A stretch of DNA of 37,908 bases from Aurantiochytrium sp. KH105 (lineage: Eukaryota > Sar > Bigyra > Thraustochytrida > Thraustochytriidae), in the NCBI GenBank assembly GCA_003116975.1, contig BGKB01000296.1:1-37908 (forward strand). The letters are read 5' to 3'. Shown in pieces: positions 26,157 through 35,296 of this stretch. The notes below the pieces were generated by a model. It was not told the DNA's origin. It searched no databases and saw nothing but the letters and a program-made list of their open reading frames with translations. The position numbers and the translations under genes are program-made. The stretch's first letter is position 1. Every line of letters begins with the position of its first letter.

Positions 26157-26686
26157 AGGTCGCTCGCTGTACGCTGATGATATGCAACTTGATTTCCTTT
26201 TGCATGCGAATGATACAATCGACAGCGGGACCGACCAACCTTATGCGGTGGTGTGATCAAAGGAAATACAATTCAATACAATAAACGTGGTGTTCCAGAG
26301 ATCCTCATTTTCTTTTTTCTTTTCTTTCTTTTTTTCTATTAGGGTGTGATTCCAGCAGCACTTTCGGTGTTGTCTTGACTGTTTTTGTTCAAGGGTTTTG
26401 CCCATCGAGTCCTGATCCGGTGTGAAGAAAAGCTTCTTCATGCCGCGACCTTACGCGCGCTCTTGGTGGGGGCCGTCCATGCCACCACAACCGTCTCGGG
26501 AACATGACGTTTTTTCAAACAGCAAGTCGAGATTCCGCCGCGACTTGAATATCAACAAAAGCACTCGACCATTTTGTTGATGCAAGCTGGCATCATCATT
26601 GCTTTGTTTCGGTTCTTTCAAATTGCTTCCTTTGAATTTGTTTTCTATTGGTTCCATACAGCAGCAGACGAGGACCCCAGCTAATC
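26157..26686. other. convergent 3' flanks of Paf1 and Rrp36 genes
   Basis: The 530-bp gap lies between two stop codons. An AATAAA hexamer at 26280-26285, about 125 nt past the Paf1 stop, is a plausible polyadenylation signal. T-rich sequence at 26308-26340 could serve the opposite strand. No gene seen. Confidence 0.5.
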
Positions 26687-27641
26687 TCAGCGACCCAGAG
26701 GCGGTCGCGCCGTCGGCAAGATCTTGCGATCCTTGGCTGCAAGCTTTTTGCGACGCTTCTCCAAAAACTTGTCCAGCTTGCCCTTGTCCTGCAGAACCTC
26801 GTAACGCTTTTGCAACTCGAGCTTGCGCAGCTCTGACTCCTTCGGAAAGTACGCCTTCTTGCCAGCGGCAACCTTTTCGCGCTCCTTCCGCTTGAGGTCC
26901 ATCTTGATATCCCTGCGCATCGATTCGCGCTCGTGACGAGCCCGATCCTGTTGCAACTGCGTGAGCTTGGACATTGCCGCCTGCCGCTCCTCTTCGCCCA
27001 TCGTGCGATGCCGGTTTCGTTTCTTGGCGTTGCGTCCCTTGCGCTGCAGCAGACGGTCCTTCTTCAGTGCCTCTTGCAAATCCTGAATCTCCTGGTCGCG
27101 GGCTTCAGAGAGAAAGGCATACCGTTTTTCGGCGCGTCGTGGGTCCCGCTCGTTCCCCGTGTCCATGAAGCGAGGGTCTCTTCTCTCCCGTTTCGGGGCC
27201 TTGACCACCGTGCGGAAGCGCGACACTTGCTTCGTCGCCGGCACTTCAATTGGCGCATCACGCTTCCGTTTCTTGCCGGTGGCATCCGCGGATGACTTGC
27301 TTTCGGCTGCTGCGCCTGCGTTTTCCGCAACGGCGTCCAAATCAAGCGAACCGTCGAGCCATGCGTTAATATATTCGGGTCCGGGAAGCTCGAGAGCCTT
27401 GTGCAATGGCTTGCCGTTCAAGCCCTCCTTTTTCAACTTTGCGAGCTGCTGCATCGGCATCTCTCGCAGTGTCTCTCGAAGCTGGTGCATTAAATTCTGC
27501 TCCGCGTCACCTACTTCATCCTCTTCCTCCTCCTCTTCTTCGTCGCCGTCATTCTTGTCTTTGGTCTGCTGATCCTCATCCTCAGAATCCGAGCTAGATG
27601 AGGCCTCCTCGAGGGCGCGTGCTGCACGCGTGTCATCAGCG

Positions 27642-27680
<39 letters not shown>

Positions 27681-28180
27681 GAGCTCGAAGCAGCGGGCAT
27701 CCCCCGCCGGCCATCTTCTGCCTTTTGAGCGCGACGCAATTTCACAAGCTCGTCCTCGCTCTCGGAGCTCTCGCCCTCATCGTCGCTGCTCGCGCCATTC
27801 TCGTCGGCGCCCGAAGCCTTCATTTTGGCTTCCGCGATTCTTCGTTCTCTGCGCATCTTCACCAGCTCATCTTCGGACTCGCTGTCGCCGTCGTCGTCTT
27901 CGTCGTCGCTGTCGTTCTCGTCGTCGCTTTCCTCCTCCTCGTCGTCGTCTTCGTCCGCGTTCTCGTCCCTCTCGAGAGCTGCTCGCCTCCGGGCAGCAGC
28001 GGCCTGCATCTTGCGCCGCAGCGCATCGAGGTCAGCAGAGTCGGCGTCGCCCGCCTCTGCGCCTCCTGCTCGTCTCGCGCGCGGCATGCTGTCCTCGCCG
28101 TGGTCCTCCTCTCCCGGCACTTGTCCTGGTTCTGGAGCGCCGCGCCACTCGTGCGCCTTGCGCTCGACTCGCATCCACAT
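26687..28180 (-). CDS. RRP36: Rrp36 ribosome-biogenesis protein
   Basis: The 497-residue product ends in the Rrp36 domain (about 318-490). Rrp36 acts in the nucleolus in early cleavage of pre-rRNA for the 40S subunit. Conserved blocks are SRFRTVVKAPKRERRDPRF, KRYAFLSEARDQEIQDLQ, KKAYFPKESELRKLELQKRYE and KLDKFLEKRRKKLAAKDRK, in the family order. The N-terminal 300 residues are unusually long: acidic, with an Asp run of 13 encoded by pure GAT, Glu runs, and two copies of SESEDELVK(M/L)RR about 39 residues apart that resemble CK2 sites. Start: ATG at 28180 is first; ATGs at 28174 and 28087 are alternatives, and the latter would still keep all conserved parts. The last residues are basic, as expected for a nucleolar protein. 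Confidence 0.9.
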
Positions 28181-28382
28181 TTGTATGATTCGAATTTTAA
28201 TGGGCACATTTGTAGTATTTGTTCATGTGATGATTTCTCCTCCCCCTTCATGATTCCTTTTATGAGTGGGCTATCGTTGCTTTCAGCTAGCACCCATTGC
28301 CGGAAGAGAGCTCTTGCGTGTCGTAGTGGGCACCATGAGTCGAAGATCACGCTTTCGCGATAATTTATAACTTCTTTTTGTT
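28181..28382. other. intergenic, tandem minus-strand genes
   Basis: About 200 bp lie between the Rrp36 start and the stop of the piggyBac-like gene. A TTAA occurs at 28197-28200, but no matching TTAA or inverted repeat was found on the other side of the piggyBac-like gene. It must hold the Rrp36 promoter. Confidence 0.4.
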
Positions 28383-31300
28383 CTACTTGTGCAACAAATG
28401 ATCAGAGAATATCTTAGTTTTGGGGGTCTCGGCAGCAGCATCAGATGGTGCAGGGCGAGACTTTCGCGCTAGCTCGCGCCGTTTCACGATTGCATCATTG
28501 TGCCACTGTGACCAGCACGTATCGACCTGATTCACCGACGAACGGCGTTGCACATGAAGCACGACGTTGCAAAACTTGCACGCAATTCGGGCATTCGTGC
28601 CGCAGACGACGCAAAAGCGCGTATCCTTGAGCGTGCGCTGTCGATGTGCATTCGAGGAGAGGCGCAGACGCTTGCATTCATGCGTATTCGCGATTTTTAT
28701 CACGTTGCGTTTTCCCGTAGGGAGACGCAGTGCTTCGTGTTCCTCCGCAGAGAGCCAATTTGGACCCTGCGCAACGTCATCGCCTCCTTCGGCAAAGGCA
28801 AGAGACGGCGCAGCAAAAGCATTGTCCACGCTAGGCTGCTCGTGGGAGTGTACCCCATTCTTCCCCCAGAGAGGCGGCTCGCGCGATAGCGTTCGATTCG
28901 TGTGCCATTGCGCCCAGCACGTATCTTCCTGCTGCACTGAAGATCTTCGCTGCACGTGGAGGACAACATTGCAGAACTCGCATGAAATTCGAGCATTCTT
29001 ACCACAGACGACACAGTTGCGCGTTCCTTTGAGCGTCTGTTGTCTGTGGGCATTGCATGACAGACGCAATCGCCTGCACTCAATCGTGTTTGCAAGTTTG
29101 AAAACACCTCGTTTGCCCGTGGGAATACGCAAAATCTGGTGTTCCTCGGCCGAAAGCAAGCTCCCCTCGGTGCCATCCGGCATTGTCGACTCAAACGCGG
29201 GCCCTTGTAGATCTGGAAGCTGTGGAACGGGGTCCCGAAGGCGGCTTGCATGTGTCATCAATCCAAAGGAGACGGCTCGAATGAAGAGCGAAAAGTCCTC
29301 GGCGCCTTGCTCTGGCGCAAGCACGCGTTGGACGTCAAGCCATGTTTCTCCGGCACCTCGCTTTCTGATAAACTTTCGCATACGCCATGCAAGAAATGCA
29401 TTGATCACAACGTCGCTAAAGATTCCGAGAACCGATGCCTGTCTTTCGCCAAGCTTGAGTTGACGGAGATCGAGACGATCTGCGTAGTCGGCATACACAT
29501 GCGCGCCTCGCGACGAAGCAGCAAAACTGAATTGCACGAGAGCGCTTGCGCGACGCACAGGCATCACGATCCCATTCGTGGCGCGCTGTTTGTGAAACGC
29601 GTTCCAAAGGGGTAAATTTGACGCGATCATCTCCTGGCTCGCACTACCAAACGCGCTGGGCATTGATGCTGGGTCCGCTGCTCCTGGATCTTGTGCGTAT
29701 GCCCAATCGACCAAACTTCGACCAATGTCCTCGACCGCCGAGCTCCACATGTCGCGTACCTTTTGTGAAAACAATACAAGCACCATGTAGGCGCAGGTTC
29801 CGCGCGCAGATTGCGCGTAATATACGCCATGCGTTGTGCCATAAACGACTGCCTGGTGCAAGAGCTCGCTTCGATGTCGAAGTGGGACAACCTCGAACCA
29901 AGTTGTCGACCCGGCGACGCACGAAAAGTATGTGCCATACTTTTCGGCCACAAAGGTTGACTTGTCATGAGTTACCCGCGGGCCAATTCGAAGGGGCGCA
30001 AGAACTCGCATCTCTTGCGCCGCATTGCCAGGCACGCGTACTACAACAACACCGTCAGCACTTGTACCTACGAACGGTCGATCCTCAATACGCACCAGAC
30101 CAACCGCAAAGACTGCTGCAACCCAATCCTGGCCACGGAGCTGCTCCATGGTGCTTGGCGCAAGACTTGTGGGGGAGGCCTGGTACGAGGCTCCGTTGGA
30201 CTCGAACCAGATTCGACAAAGTTGACTCTCCAAAGCATCTTCCGCCTGTTCAGCGACCTTGCTAGGGTTGCGGAACACAAGACGACGACATTCGGCAGAG
30301 CGCTTGGCGATGGCCACAGCGGCGCGATCGTTAATCATGAGCATATTAAAGACGTGCCAATCTGCAGAGTATTTGCCGGCCGATAGGGGAAAGACTCCCA
30401 TGTCTGCCAAAGCACGTTCTATGTCATTCTTTGACGGAATATCCACGTCCCGAAATCGGTGCATCGGAAACACATCAGCTCTGTCGGTATCTTCGCGCAA
30501 GCTATTCTCGATTTCAAGCTCGCTGCTCGCAAAGGACTCGGAGGCCGACTTGTCAATGTCTTCATGGTCATCATTGTCATTCTCGTCGCCTAAACTATTC
30601 TGTCTTGCGGCTCCGCCGTTTTCGGCAGTTTCTTTGGCGTTGAGAAGCAGACTTATGTCGTGGTCGAGGTCTTGCAATTTGCTTCGCTCAGGGTAAAAGA
30701 GCCAACTCTCTGTGAGCGCATCGGGTGCTCTGCGCAGAGGCTCAAGCACAAAGGTGTTTTGAAAACGCCTCCATGCATCAGCATCATTTAATGTAAGGAA
30801 GCGACTCAAGCGAGCGCGAGGATGGCTCGTCGGTTGGCGTACCGCAAAAGCGTGCATAACTTGTGGGTCCGCCACATCTTCCACTTGAACCAATGTTTTT
30901 GCAGAAAAAATCTGACTCCCAAAGATTGAACTGTCTGCAACGACAAAGGCGGAGCTCGTGTTGTCATGTGTGTCTCCTTCCGCGTGCTCTTCGAGGGAAA
31001 ATGGGCATGACCCGGACGTTGCATCCGTTTTCTGCGAGACAACAAGAGGGAGGCCGAGTCGTGCGCACTCAGAAAAGAAGCTGGCGTACAAAGGCTCATG
31101 ATCAAGACACAGTTCGACGCCGGCGAGATCCCCACCCGCGACATTCTTTGCGCGTTCTAGCACGTGCATCAGCCCGTCGTTGTCACCTTGTTGATCTTGC
31201 GTGCTCAGACCACTGGCGAGCTTGAGGCCAAGAAGAGCGTCAACGCTTGTCATGCACTTTGTAGCGTCTGCACCGTTCTGCGTTGGAGCATGATGAAAGG

Positions 31301-32024
31301 GACACGTTGACACGTGTCTGTCCTCGAAGCCAATGCGAAGGTGGTTGTCGACGACGAGGGACATGGTTTGGTCCAATGCAGCAATTTCGAGCGAGTCAAG
31401 ACCTTCTGCCTGGTGGCCCTCATCGAATTCGGAATCAGAGCTTGCGTGCGCTGACGTGCTCGAGCTAAGATGATCCCGAAGCTCGTCAAACCGGGCTGGA
31501 TCAAGAATGGCATCTGTGGGGAAGATTTGAGTGTTGGCCATTTCTGCCCGCATGGCTTGTGGTGCGGCCTCCTTTGGGTATCTCGTGCACCCTGCAATGT
31601 AAAGCGCCTGTCCGAGAAAGGCGTGAAGCTCCCAGTCTGTGATGAGATGCGACCTATTGGACTTGTCCATGCTCTCTTTCATGGCTGACATGAGTATGCG
31701 CAGCGCACTTGATCCGAGAAAGGCCAGGTATGCGTCTGCCTCGGCGGTTTTGTCAACACCGAGCCTTCTCTGCAGAGCTGGAATGGCATCAAGTTTACTC
31801 ATGACCTTGGCGAGATGCCTTTGCGCAGCCCCATTCAGGTCACAGATCTCGAGGGCTTCATCCGGGGATACGAGTATAAGAGGTTGCTTTTCTAAAGCAA
31901 TCCACGTCTCTGGGGAAGTGCTGCCCATCCCAGCTGATTTTTCGCCCTCTCGCGGCAGTAGTGGAGGCGGCGGGGGCGGCGGGGCCTCGGGGTCCTGCTG
32001 CGACGTTGACGACGAGGACGACAT
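28383..32024 (-). CDS. piggyBac-like transposase / YqaJ-like nuclease / double zinc-finger fusion protein
   Basis: The 1213-residue frame is intact. Residues 125-190 read like the start of a piggyBac DDE_Tnp_1_7 domain (ITDWELHAFLGQALYIAG, then ARFDELRDHL). Candidate catalytic Asp residues are D218 (ALDQTM, compare DExM), D308 (CLDHEPLYAS, compare D-x-F-F-T-S) and D849 or D852 (ADRLD, compare GVDxxD), followed by a helix with NAFLAW at 875-880 as in piggyBac. Between D308 and D849 there are about 540 residues instead of about 100. Residues 553-760 there resemble a YqaJ/lambda-exonuclease PD-(D/E)xK nuclease: ALES (E599), FVGTSADGV (D657), EMR (E671; Arg673 where Lys is usual) and LLHQAVVYG. 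The C-terminus has two 85-residue Cys/His repeats (957-1041, 1091-1175). It starts MSSSSSTSQQ, then a Pro run. It is probably a domesticated transposase-derived gene or a relic element; domain calls are by eye. Confidence 0.7.
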   Translation of the reverse strand: MSSSSSTSQQDPEAPPPPPPPLLPREGEKSAGMGSTSPETWIALEKQPLILVSPDEALEICDLNGAAQRHLAKVMSKLDAIPALQRRLGVDKTAEADAYLAFLGSSALRILMSAMKESMDKSNRSHLITDWELHAFLGQALYIAGCTRYPKEAAPQAMRAEMANTQIFPTDAILDPARFDELRDHLSSSTSAHASSDSEFDEGHQAEGLDSLEIAALDQTMSLVVDNHLRIGFEDRHVSTCPFHHAPTQNGADATKCMTSVDALLGLKLASGLSTQDQQGDNDGLMHVLERAKNVAGGDLAGVELCLDHEPLYASFFSECARLGLPLVVSQKTDATSGSCPFSLEEHAEGDTHDNTSSAFVVADSSIFGSQIFSAKTLVQVEDVADPQVMHAFAVRQPTSHPRARLSRFLTLNDADAWRRFQNTFVLEPLRRAPDALTESWLFYPERSKLQDLDHDISLLLNAKETAENGGAARQNSLGDENDNDDHEDIDKSASESFASSELEIENSLREDTDRADVFPMHRFRDVDIPSKNDIERALADMGVFPLSAGKYSADWHVFNMLMINDRAAVAIAKRSAECRRLVFRNPSKVAEQAEDALESQLCRIWFESNGASYQASPTSLAPSTMEQLRGQDWVAAVFAVGLVRIEDRPFVGTSADGVVVVRVPGNAAQEMRVLAPLRIGPRVTHDKSTFVAEKYGTYFSCVAGSTTWFEVVPLRHRSELLHQAVVYGTTHGVYYAQSARGTCAYMVLVLFSQKVRDMWSSAVEDIGRSLVDWAYAQDPGAADPASMPSAFGSASQEMIASNLPLWNAFHKQRATNGIVMPVRRASALVQFSFAASSRGAHVYADYADRLDLRQLKLGERQASVLGIFSDVVINAFLAWRMRKFIRKRGAGETWLDVQRVLAPEQGAEDFSLFIRAVSFGLMTHASRLRDPVPQLPDLQGPAFESTMPDGTEGSLLSAEEHQILRIPTGKRGVFKLANTIECRRLRLSCNAHRQQTLKGTRNCVVCGKNARISCEFCNVVLHVQRRSSVQQEDTCWAQWHTNRTLSREPPLWGKNGVHSHEQPSVDNAFAAPSLAFAEGGDDVAQGPNWLSAEEHEALRLPTGKRNVIKIANTHECKRLRLSSNAHRQRTLKDTRFCVVCGTNARIACKFCNVVLHVQRRSSVNQVDTCWSQWHNDAIVKRRELARKSRPAPSDAAAETPKTKIFSDHLLHK
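28500..28754 (-). repeat. zinc-finger module, C-terminal copy
   Basis: These 85 codons (residues 1091-1175) begin LSAEEHEALRLPTGKR. The likely metal ligands are C1138, C1141, C1149, C1152, H1157, C1170 and H1175. The pattern CxxC, CxxC, H, C...H resembles the Cys-rich domain at the C-terminus of piggyBac transposases, which binds transposon end DNA. It is closely similar to the copy at 28902-29156. Confidence 0.8.
28902..29156 (-). repeat. zinc-finger module, first copy
   Basis: These 85 codons (residues 957-1041) begin LSAEEHQILRIPTGKR. The ligands are C1004, C1007, C1015, C1018, H1023, C1036 and H1041. There is no length difference from the second copy. The linker between the copies (about 49 residues) is unconserved. 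This is a tandem duplication inside the gene. Confidence 0.8.
29745..30368 (-). other. region coding the YqaJ-like nuclease domain
   Basis: This encodes residues 553-760 of the fusion protein. The segment runs from SADWHVFN through ALES, FVGTSADGV, EMR and RSELLHQAVVYGTTHG to the SQKVRDMW strand-helix. The order matches YqaJ-type recombinase nucleases, with Arg replacing the usual catalytic Lys. Confidence 0.55.
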
Positions 32025-32440
32025 TTGCCAAAGAAGACCAGTCCGAGCGCAGCTTCGCGCACAGTCCGGGCTCTTTCCACACGTTTATCCGTCGCTCTGC
32101 CGTCCGATGAGCGCACCGGGCTGCGGCGTCCTGGCGCGAGACCTGCCCTGCTCGGCGCCAGCTCGCGGCGCGAGGGTCGCCCGCCCTTAGAAGGTCGGCC
32201 CTCAGGCTCGTGCGCACCGGGAGCTTTTTGCTCAACTGTCGAAGGCAACATTCGTGGTGCTTGCAATCAAGTGCTAAGAAGAAACGGGTGCCTCTGGGCT
32301 TGTCTGGACGAGGGCAAAAACCCTTCGCGCTATCTGGCGCACTACTACTGCAAGTTGGGCTGTGTTTGCGCTTCTGCACGAGAGAAGAAACTCGCAGATT
32401 ACGACCCGAGGTCGCTGCCGCGCAAGGACCTCCTGGCAAA
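32025..32440. promoter_or_regulatory. divergent upstream region
   Basis: The 416-bp gap lies between the head-to-head piggyBac-like (-) and TPR/2OG oxygenase (+) genes. The plus-strand frame is open from 32210 but only from GTG. No TTAA and no terminal inverted repeat of a transposon are seen here. Confidence 0.4.
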
Positions 32441-34579
32441 ATGAGCCGGGGCCGCGCTCCCCCGACTGCGCCGTGGTACCTGCAGCACGAGCAGGAGATG
32501 GAGGACTGTCAAGAAGAGGATGGGGAAGAAATGCGTCTGGTCGAAAAGGCGAGAGCGATCGAGGCGCGCGACAAGGCTGAAAGTTACACGCGGGCGCTGA
32601 AGTACTGCGACTACGCCCTGTCGCAGAATCCGACGTGCGCCGAGGCGTTGATGCTCGCCATCGAGTTGCGATTGCGGTACAAGTTCATCATGAACCCTAC
32701 GGAAATAATCCAGGCGCTGAAGAAGGTCACCTCTCACAAGAGCGAGGGCGCAAAGGCACGTTACCTGCTTGCGCTCGTGCTTCTTGCCAATGGAAAGACC
32801 GAGTATGCCGACAAACACCTTGGCAAGCTCGGATTCGTTTGGCGCTTGAACGCCTCGGTCTTCACGGAGACATCGAGCTCCGGGACGACGATGCAAGAGA
32901 AAGTCTTTTACATGGATAAGCTGGTTCCAGAAGAATTCCTCGCTAGCATCGCTACTCAATTCGGTCCGGATGCGCCGTACTGGTCAGCACATCGCTATGG
33001 CGAGACGGGCTACTTTAGCCACTCGTTTGACCTACGAGCAGCACCGACCATTGGCGCCGAGGCTCTGATCGCGAACCACATTTACCCATTTCTGCGCAAG
33101 GCAGTTCTTGAGCCACGAGGCTTGGAGGAAAAGGTCCGATACGCAGAGTGGTGGGTCCACCGACGGGACGCAATGAGTGGACATCAGCTTCACTGGGACA
33201 CCGATGAGCATCGGCTCAAGACCGGGCGCGGTCTCCACCACCCCATTTACAGCACGGTATTCTACGTCGAAGCTGGCGCTGGCACCCCAACGTTGATCAT
33301 GGACCGCACCTATGCAAATGCTGAAGATCTGGCATCCACCCAGGGTTGGCTTGTTCACCCGAATGAAAATCGACTTGTGGTCTTTGACGGTCAACTTTTG
33401 CACGGCGTGGTTCCCCGTGTCGGCGGCGCATCGAATGGCCTGACGCGTCTTACATTTATGGTTGGTTTCTGGGGCGAGGATGTTGCGAGGCTCCCGTGTA
33501 ATATGTCTATGCCTTCGGCCAACATGCTGGCGCCCCCTCCTGGGGTTGATTCGCAATGGCGCAAGAAGATGGAATCTTGGCCCACGTGCGCTGCGCTCGA
33601 GTACGGAGCGAGCCCAAACATGAAGAGCCCGCCTCAATTTGCCAATGTATGGAAGAAGATTCCGCAAAAGATCAGTGGCTCGAGCCAGTCCAAGCAAGAA
33701 AAAGATGTTACTGAGTTCTCTGGCGACTTCTTTCTTCGCAATCCGACACAGCTCTCGAAAGGCATCAAATTCTACGTGGATCCATCTTTTGAGGTATTGA
33801 AGGATCTGGTAACTCAAGCGATGGATATCACCGATGAGCAAATGGAGTTTCTGGCAAACTCGCTGGTGCTCCGCTGGGATTTTCGCGGGCCCGACGGTAC
33901 ATATTTGTACGATGAGTTCATGGCAAGCTTATCGAACACATCAAGGGGCGCATGCGCTCTCGCAAAGGTTCTGCACGGTGGAGGGGCGAACAAAGGTACT
34001 GGCAACTTCCGCTGCATAAACTCGAGCACGGCGGCTGGTGCTGCAGTGTTGTGGAATCTCGCGAAGCGCGGTTTTTGCGTTGATCCTGAGCGCGACGCCG
34101 CAGTTTGGAAGACCGTGGGAGATTTATTCGAGGATTTCATCGCAAAAGCCGAGAAGAACCCCGAGACCTTGCAAGGCGCTGAGCAAGGCGAGCTCTTGGC
34201 TGGTGCGATGGCCTACTCGCCGTTTCGCGCTCCGCTGATCCCGCAGATTCTCCGCCGTCTGCTTTTGCATGTCGGAGAGCCGCTATGGGCCGTGGACGAG
34301 GGTGGTGAGGATGGTGAGGATGGTGAGGTCGAGATAGAAGACTGGTTGGAGGATGACGAGGAGGATGAGCTCAACGGTGTGTCGAACCACGCAGAGGAAC
34401 TCCGCGAAGCCATTCGACACGCGACCTCCTGTAAGGATCTTGAGGAATCCGTTCAGGTTGATGAGGCCCTGGACACACTCAGCGCCGAACACGCCAAATC
34501 TGCGCGGAAACTCCTCTTTATCGAAGCACCCATCTTTAGTGACGTCTTGCTCAAGTTTGGGCAATCTCTGTACGACTAA
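32441..34579 (+). CDS. TPR plus 2-oxoglutarate/Fe(II) oxygenase protein
   Basis: The 712-residue product has an N-terminal helical region resembling tetratricopeptide repeats (about 45-128; KYCDYALSQNPTCAEAL is a typical TPR helix pair). A 2-oxoglutarate- and iron-dependent oxygenase fold follows. The iron ligands are H251 and D253 in LHWDTDE and H321 in LLHGVVPR; the 2-oxoglutarate-binding Arg is R336 in LTRLTFMVGFWGED. The spacing HxD to distal H (about 70) and H to R (15) is normal for a prolyl-hydroxylase-like enzyme. The C-terminal 300 residues are unassigned, with a helical region and an acidic stretch near 650. Such enzymes hydroxylate proteins or small molecules; the substrate is unknown. 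The ATG at 32441 (MSRGRAPP) is the first in frame. Confidence 0.82.
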   Translation: MSRGRAPPTAPWYLQHEQEMEDCQEEDGEEMRLVEKARAIEARDKAESYTRALKYCDYALSQNPTCAEALMLAIELRLRYKFIMNPTEIIQALKKVTSHKSEGAKARYLLALVLLANGKTEYADKHLGKLGFVWRLNASVFTETSSSGTTMQEKVFYMDKLVPEEFLASIATQFGPDAPYWSAHRYGETGYFSHSFDLRAAPTIGAEALIANHIYPFLRKAVLEPRGLEEKVRYAEWWVHRRDAMSGHQLHWDTDEHRLKTGRGLHHPIYSTVFYVEAGAGTPTLIMDRTYANAEDLASTQGWLVHPNENRLVVFDGQLLHGVVPRVGGASNGLTRLTFMVGFWGEDVARLPCNMSMPSANMLAPPPGVDSQWRKKMESWPTCAALEYGASPNMKSPPQFANVWKKIPQKISGSSQSKQEKDVTEFSGDFFLRNPTQLSKGIKFYVDPSFEVLKDLVTQAMDITDEQMEFLANSLVLRWDFRGPDGTYLYDEFMASLSNTSRGACALAKVLHGGGANKGTGNFRCINSSTAAGAAVLWNLAKRGFCVDPERDAAVWKTVGDLFEDFIAKAEKNPETLQGAEQGELLAGAMAYSPFRAPLIPQILRRLLLHVGEPLWAVDEGGEDGEDGEVEIEDWLEDDEEDELNGVSNHAEELREAIRHATSCKDLEESVQVDEALDTLSAEHAKSARKLLFIEAPIFSDVLLKFGQSLYD

Positions 34580-34965
34580 TCTCGTGAAGCGCGTCGTATC
34601 CACGTCGGCCCCCAAGACAAAAACAAAAGGAGGACTACAAGTCATAAAAAATACATCAAGTACGCATCAATCCTTGCCTTGCTGGCTATCCTCTTCTTTC
34701 ATACAAATCAATGCAGGCATGCACATCCGCGCCCATCCGTCCACCTTGCCAGCCCCAGCGCCATCTCCCCTCCTCTCCCTCCCGCGCCCCCCACCCCCCG
34801 CCCTGCAGGCGCAACACAAGGCAAGCCCGGTCGGCCGCGTCGCCGCGCGCGGGCGCGTATTCCCCACTTGCAGCGCGTATTCCCCACTTGCGCGCGCGCG
34901 GCGCAAGTCGGCCTCCGGAGCGAGAGAGAGAAAGAAGGGCGCCCGGAGAGAGAGAGGCCGCGAGC

Positions 34966-35048
34966 AGCGAGGAAGAGCAGCGAGGAAGAGCAGCGAGGAA
35001 GAGCAGCGCAGCGCAGCGCAGAGCAGCGCAGAGCAGCGCAGAGCAGAG
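34966..35048. repeat. 13-bp tandem repeat followed by AGCGC/AGAGC pentamers
   Basis: Three perfect copies of AGCGAGGAAGAGC are followed by nine pentamers alternating AGCGC and AGAGC. The unit change suggests repeated slippage from one seed. Confidence 0.8.
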
Positions 35049-35183
35049 CGCGAGCGAGCGCGGCGCGGCGCGGAGCAGCGCAGAGCAGGGCGGCGGAGCG
35101 CGGCGGCGGGAGGAGGAGGCGCGGGCGGCGGGCCTGCCCCGCGCGCGGCGAGCGAGCGGGCGGCGAGCTGCGCATCCCGCGCG

Positions 35184-35208
35184 CTGGCTGGCTGGCTGGC
35201 TGGCTGGC
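35184..35208. repeat. (CTGG)6 tetranucleotide repeat
   Basis: Six CTGG units lie in the leader of the bL25 gene. Confidence 0.8.
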
Positions 35209-35277
35209 GGGCGGCCGGGAGCGCGTGGCTGCGAGCGGGCGCCTTGCGCAGGCAGGCCGAGGCCGGCGGAGGGCCTG

Positions 35278-35296
35278 CTGTCTGTCTGTCTGTCTG
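35278..35296. repeat. (CTGT)n tetranucleotide repeat
   Basis: Nearly five CTGT units end 31 bp before the bL25 start codon. It matches the TCTG repeat in the 14-3-3/Paf1 leader. Confidence 0.8.

Noticed and set aside
28197..28200. TTAA as a possible piggyBac target-site duplication
   Set aside because: There is no second TTAA and no inverted terminal repeat in the flank on the other side (32025-32440); a single TTAA is expected by chance.
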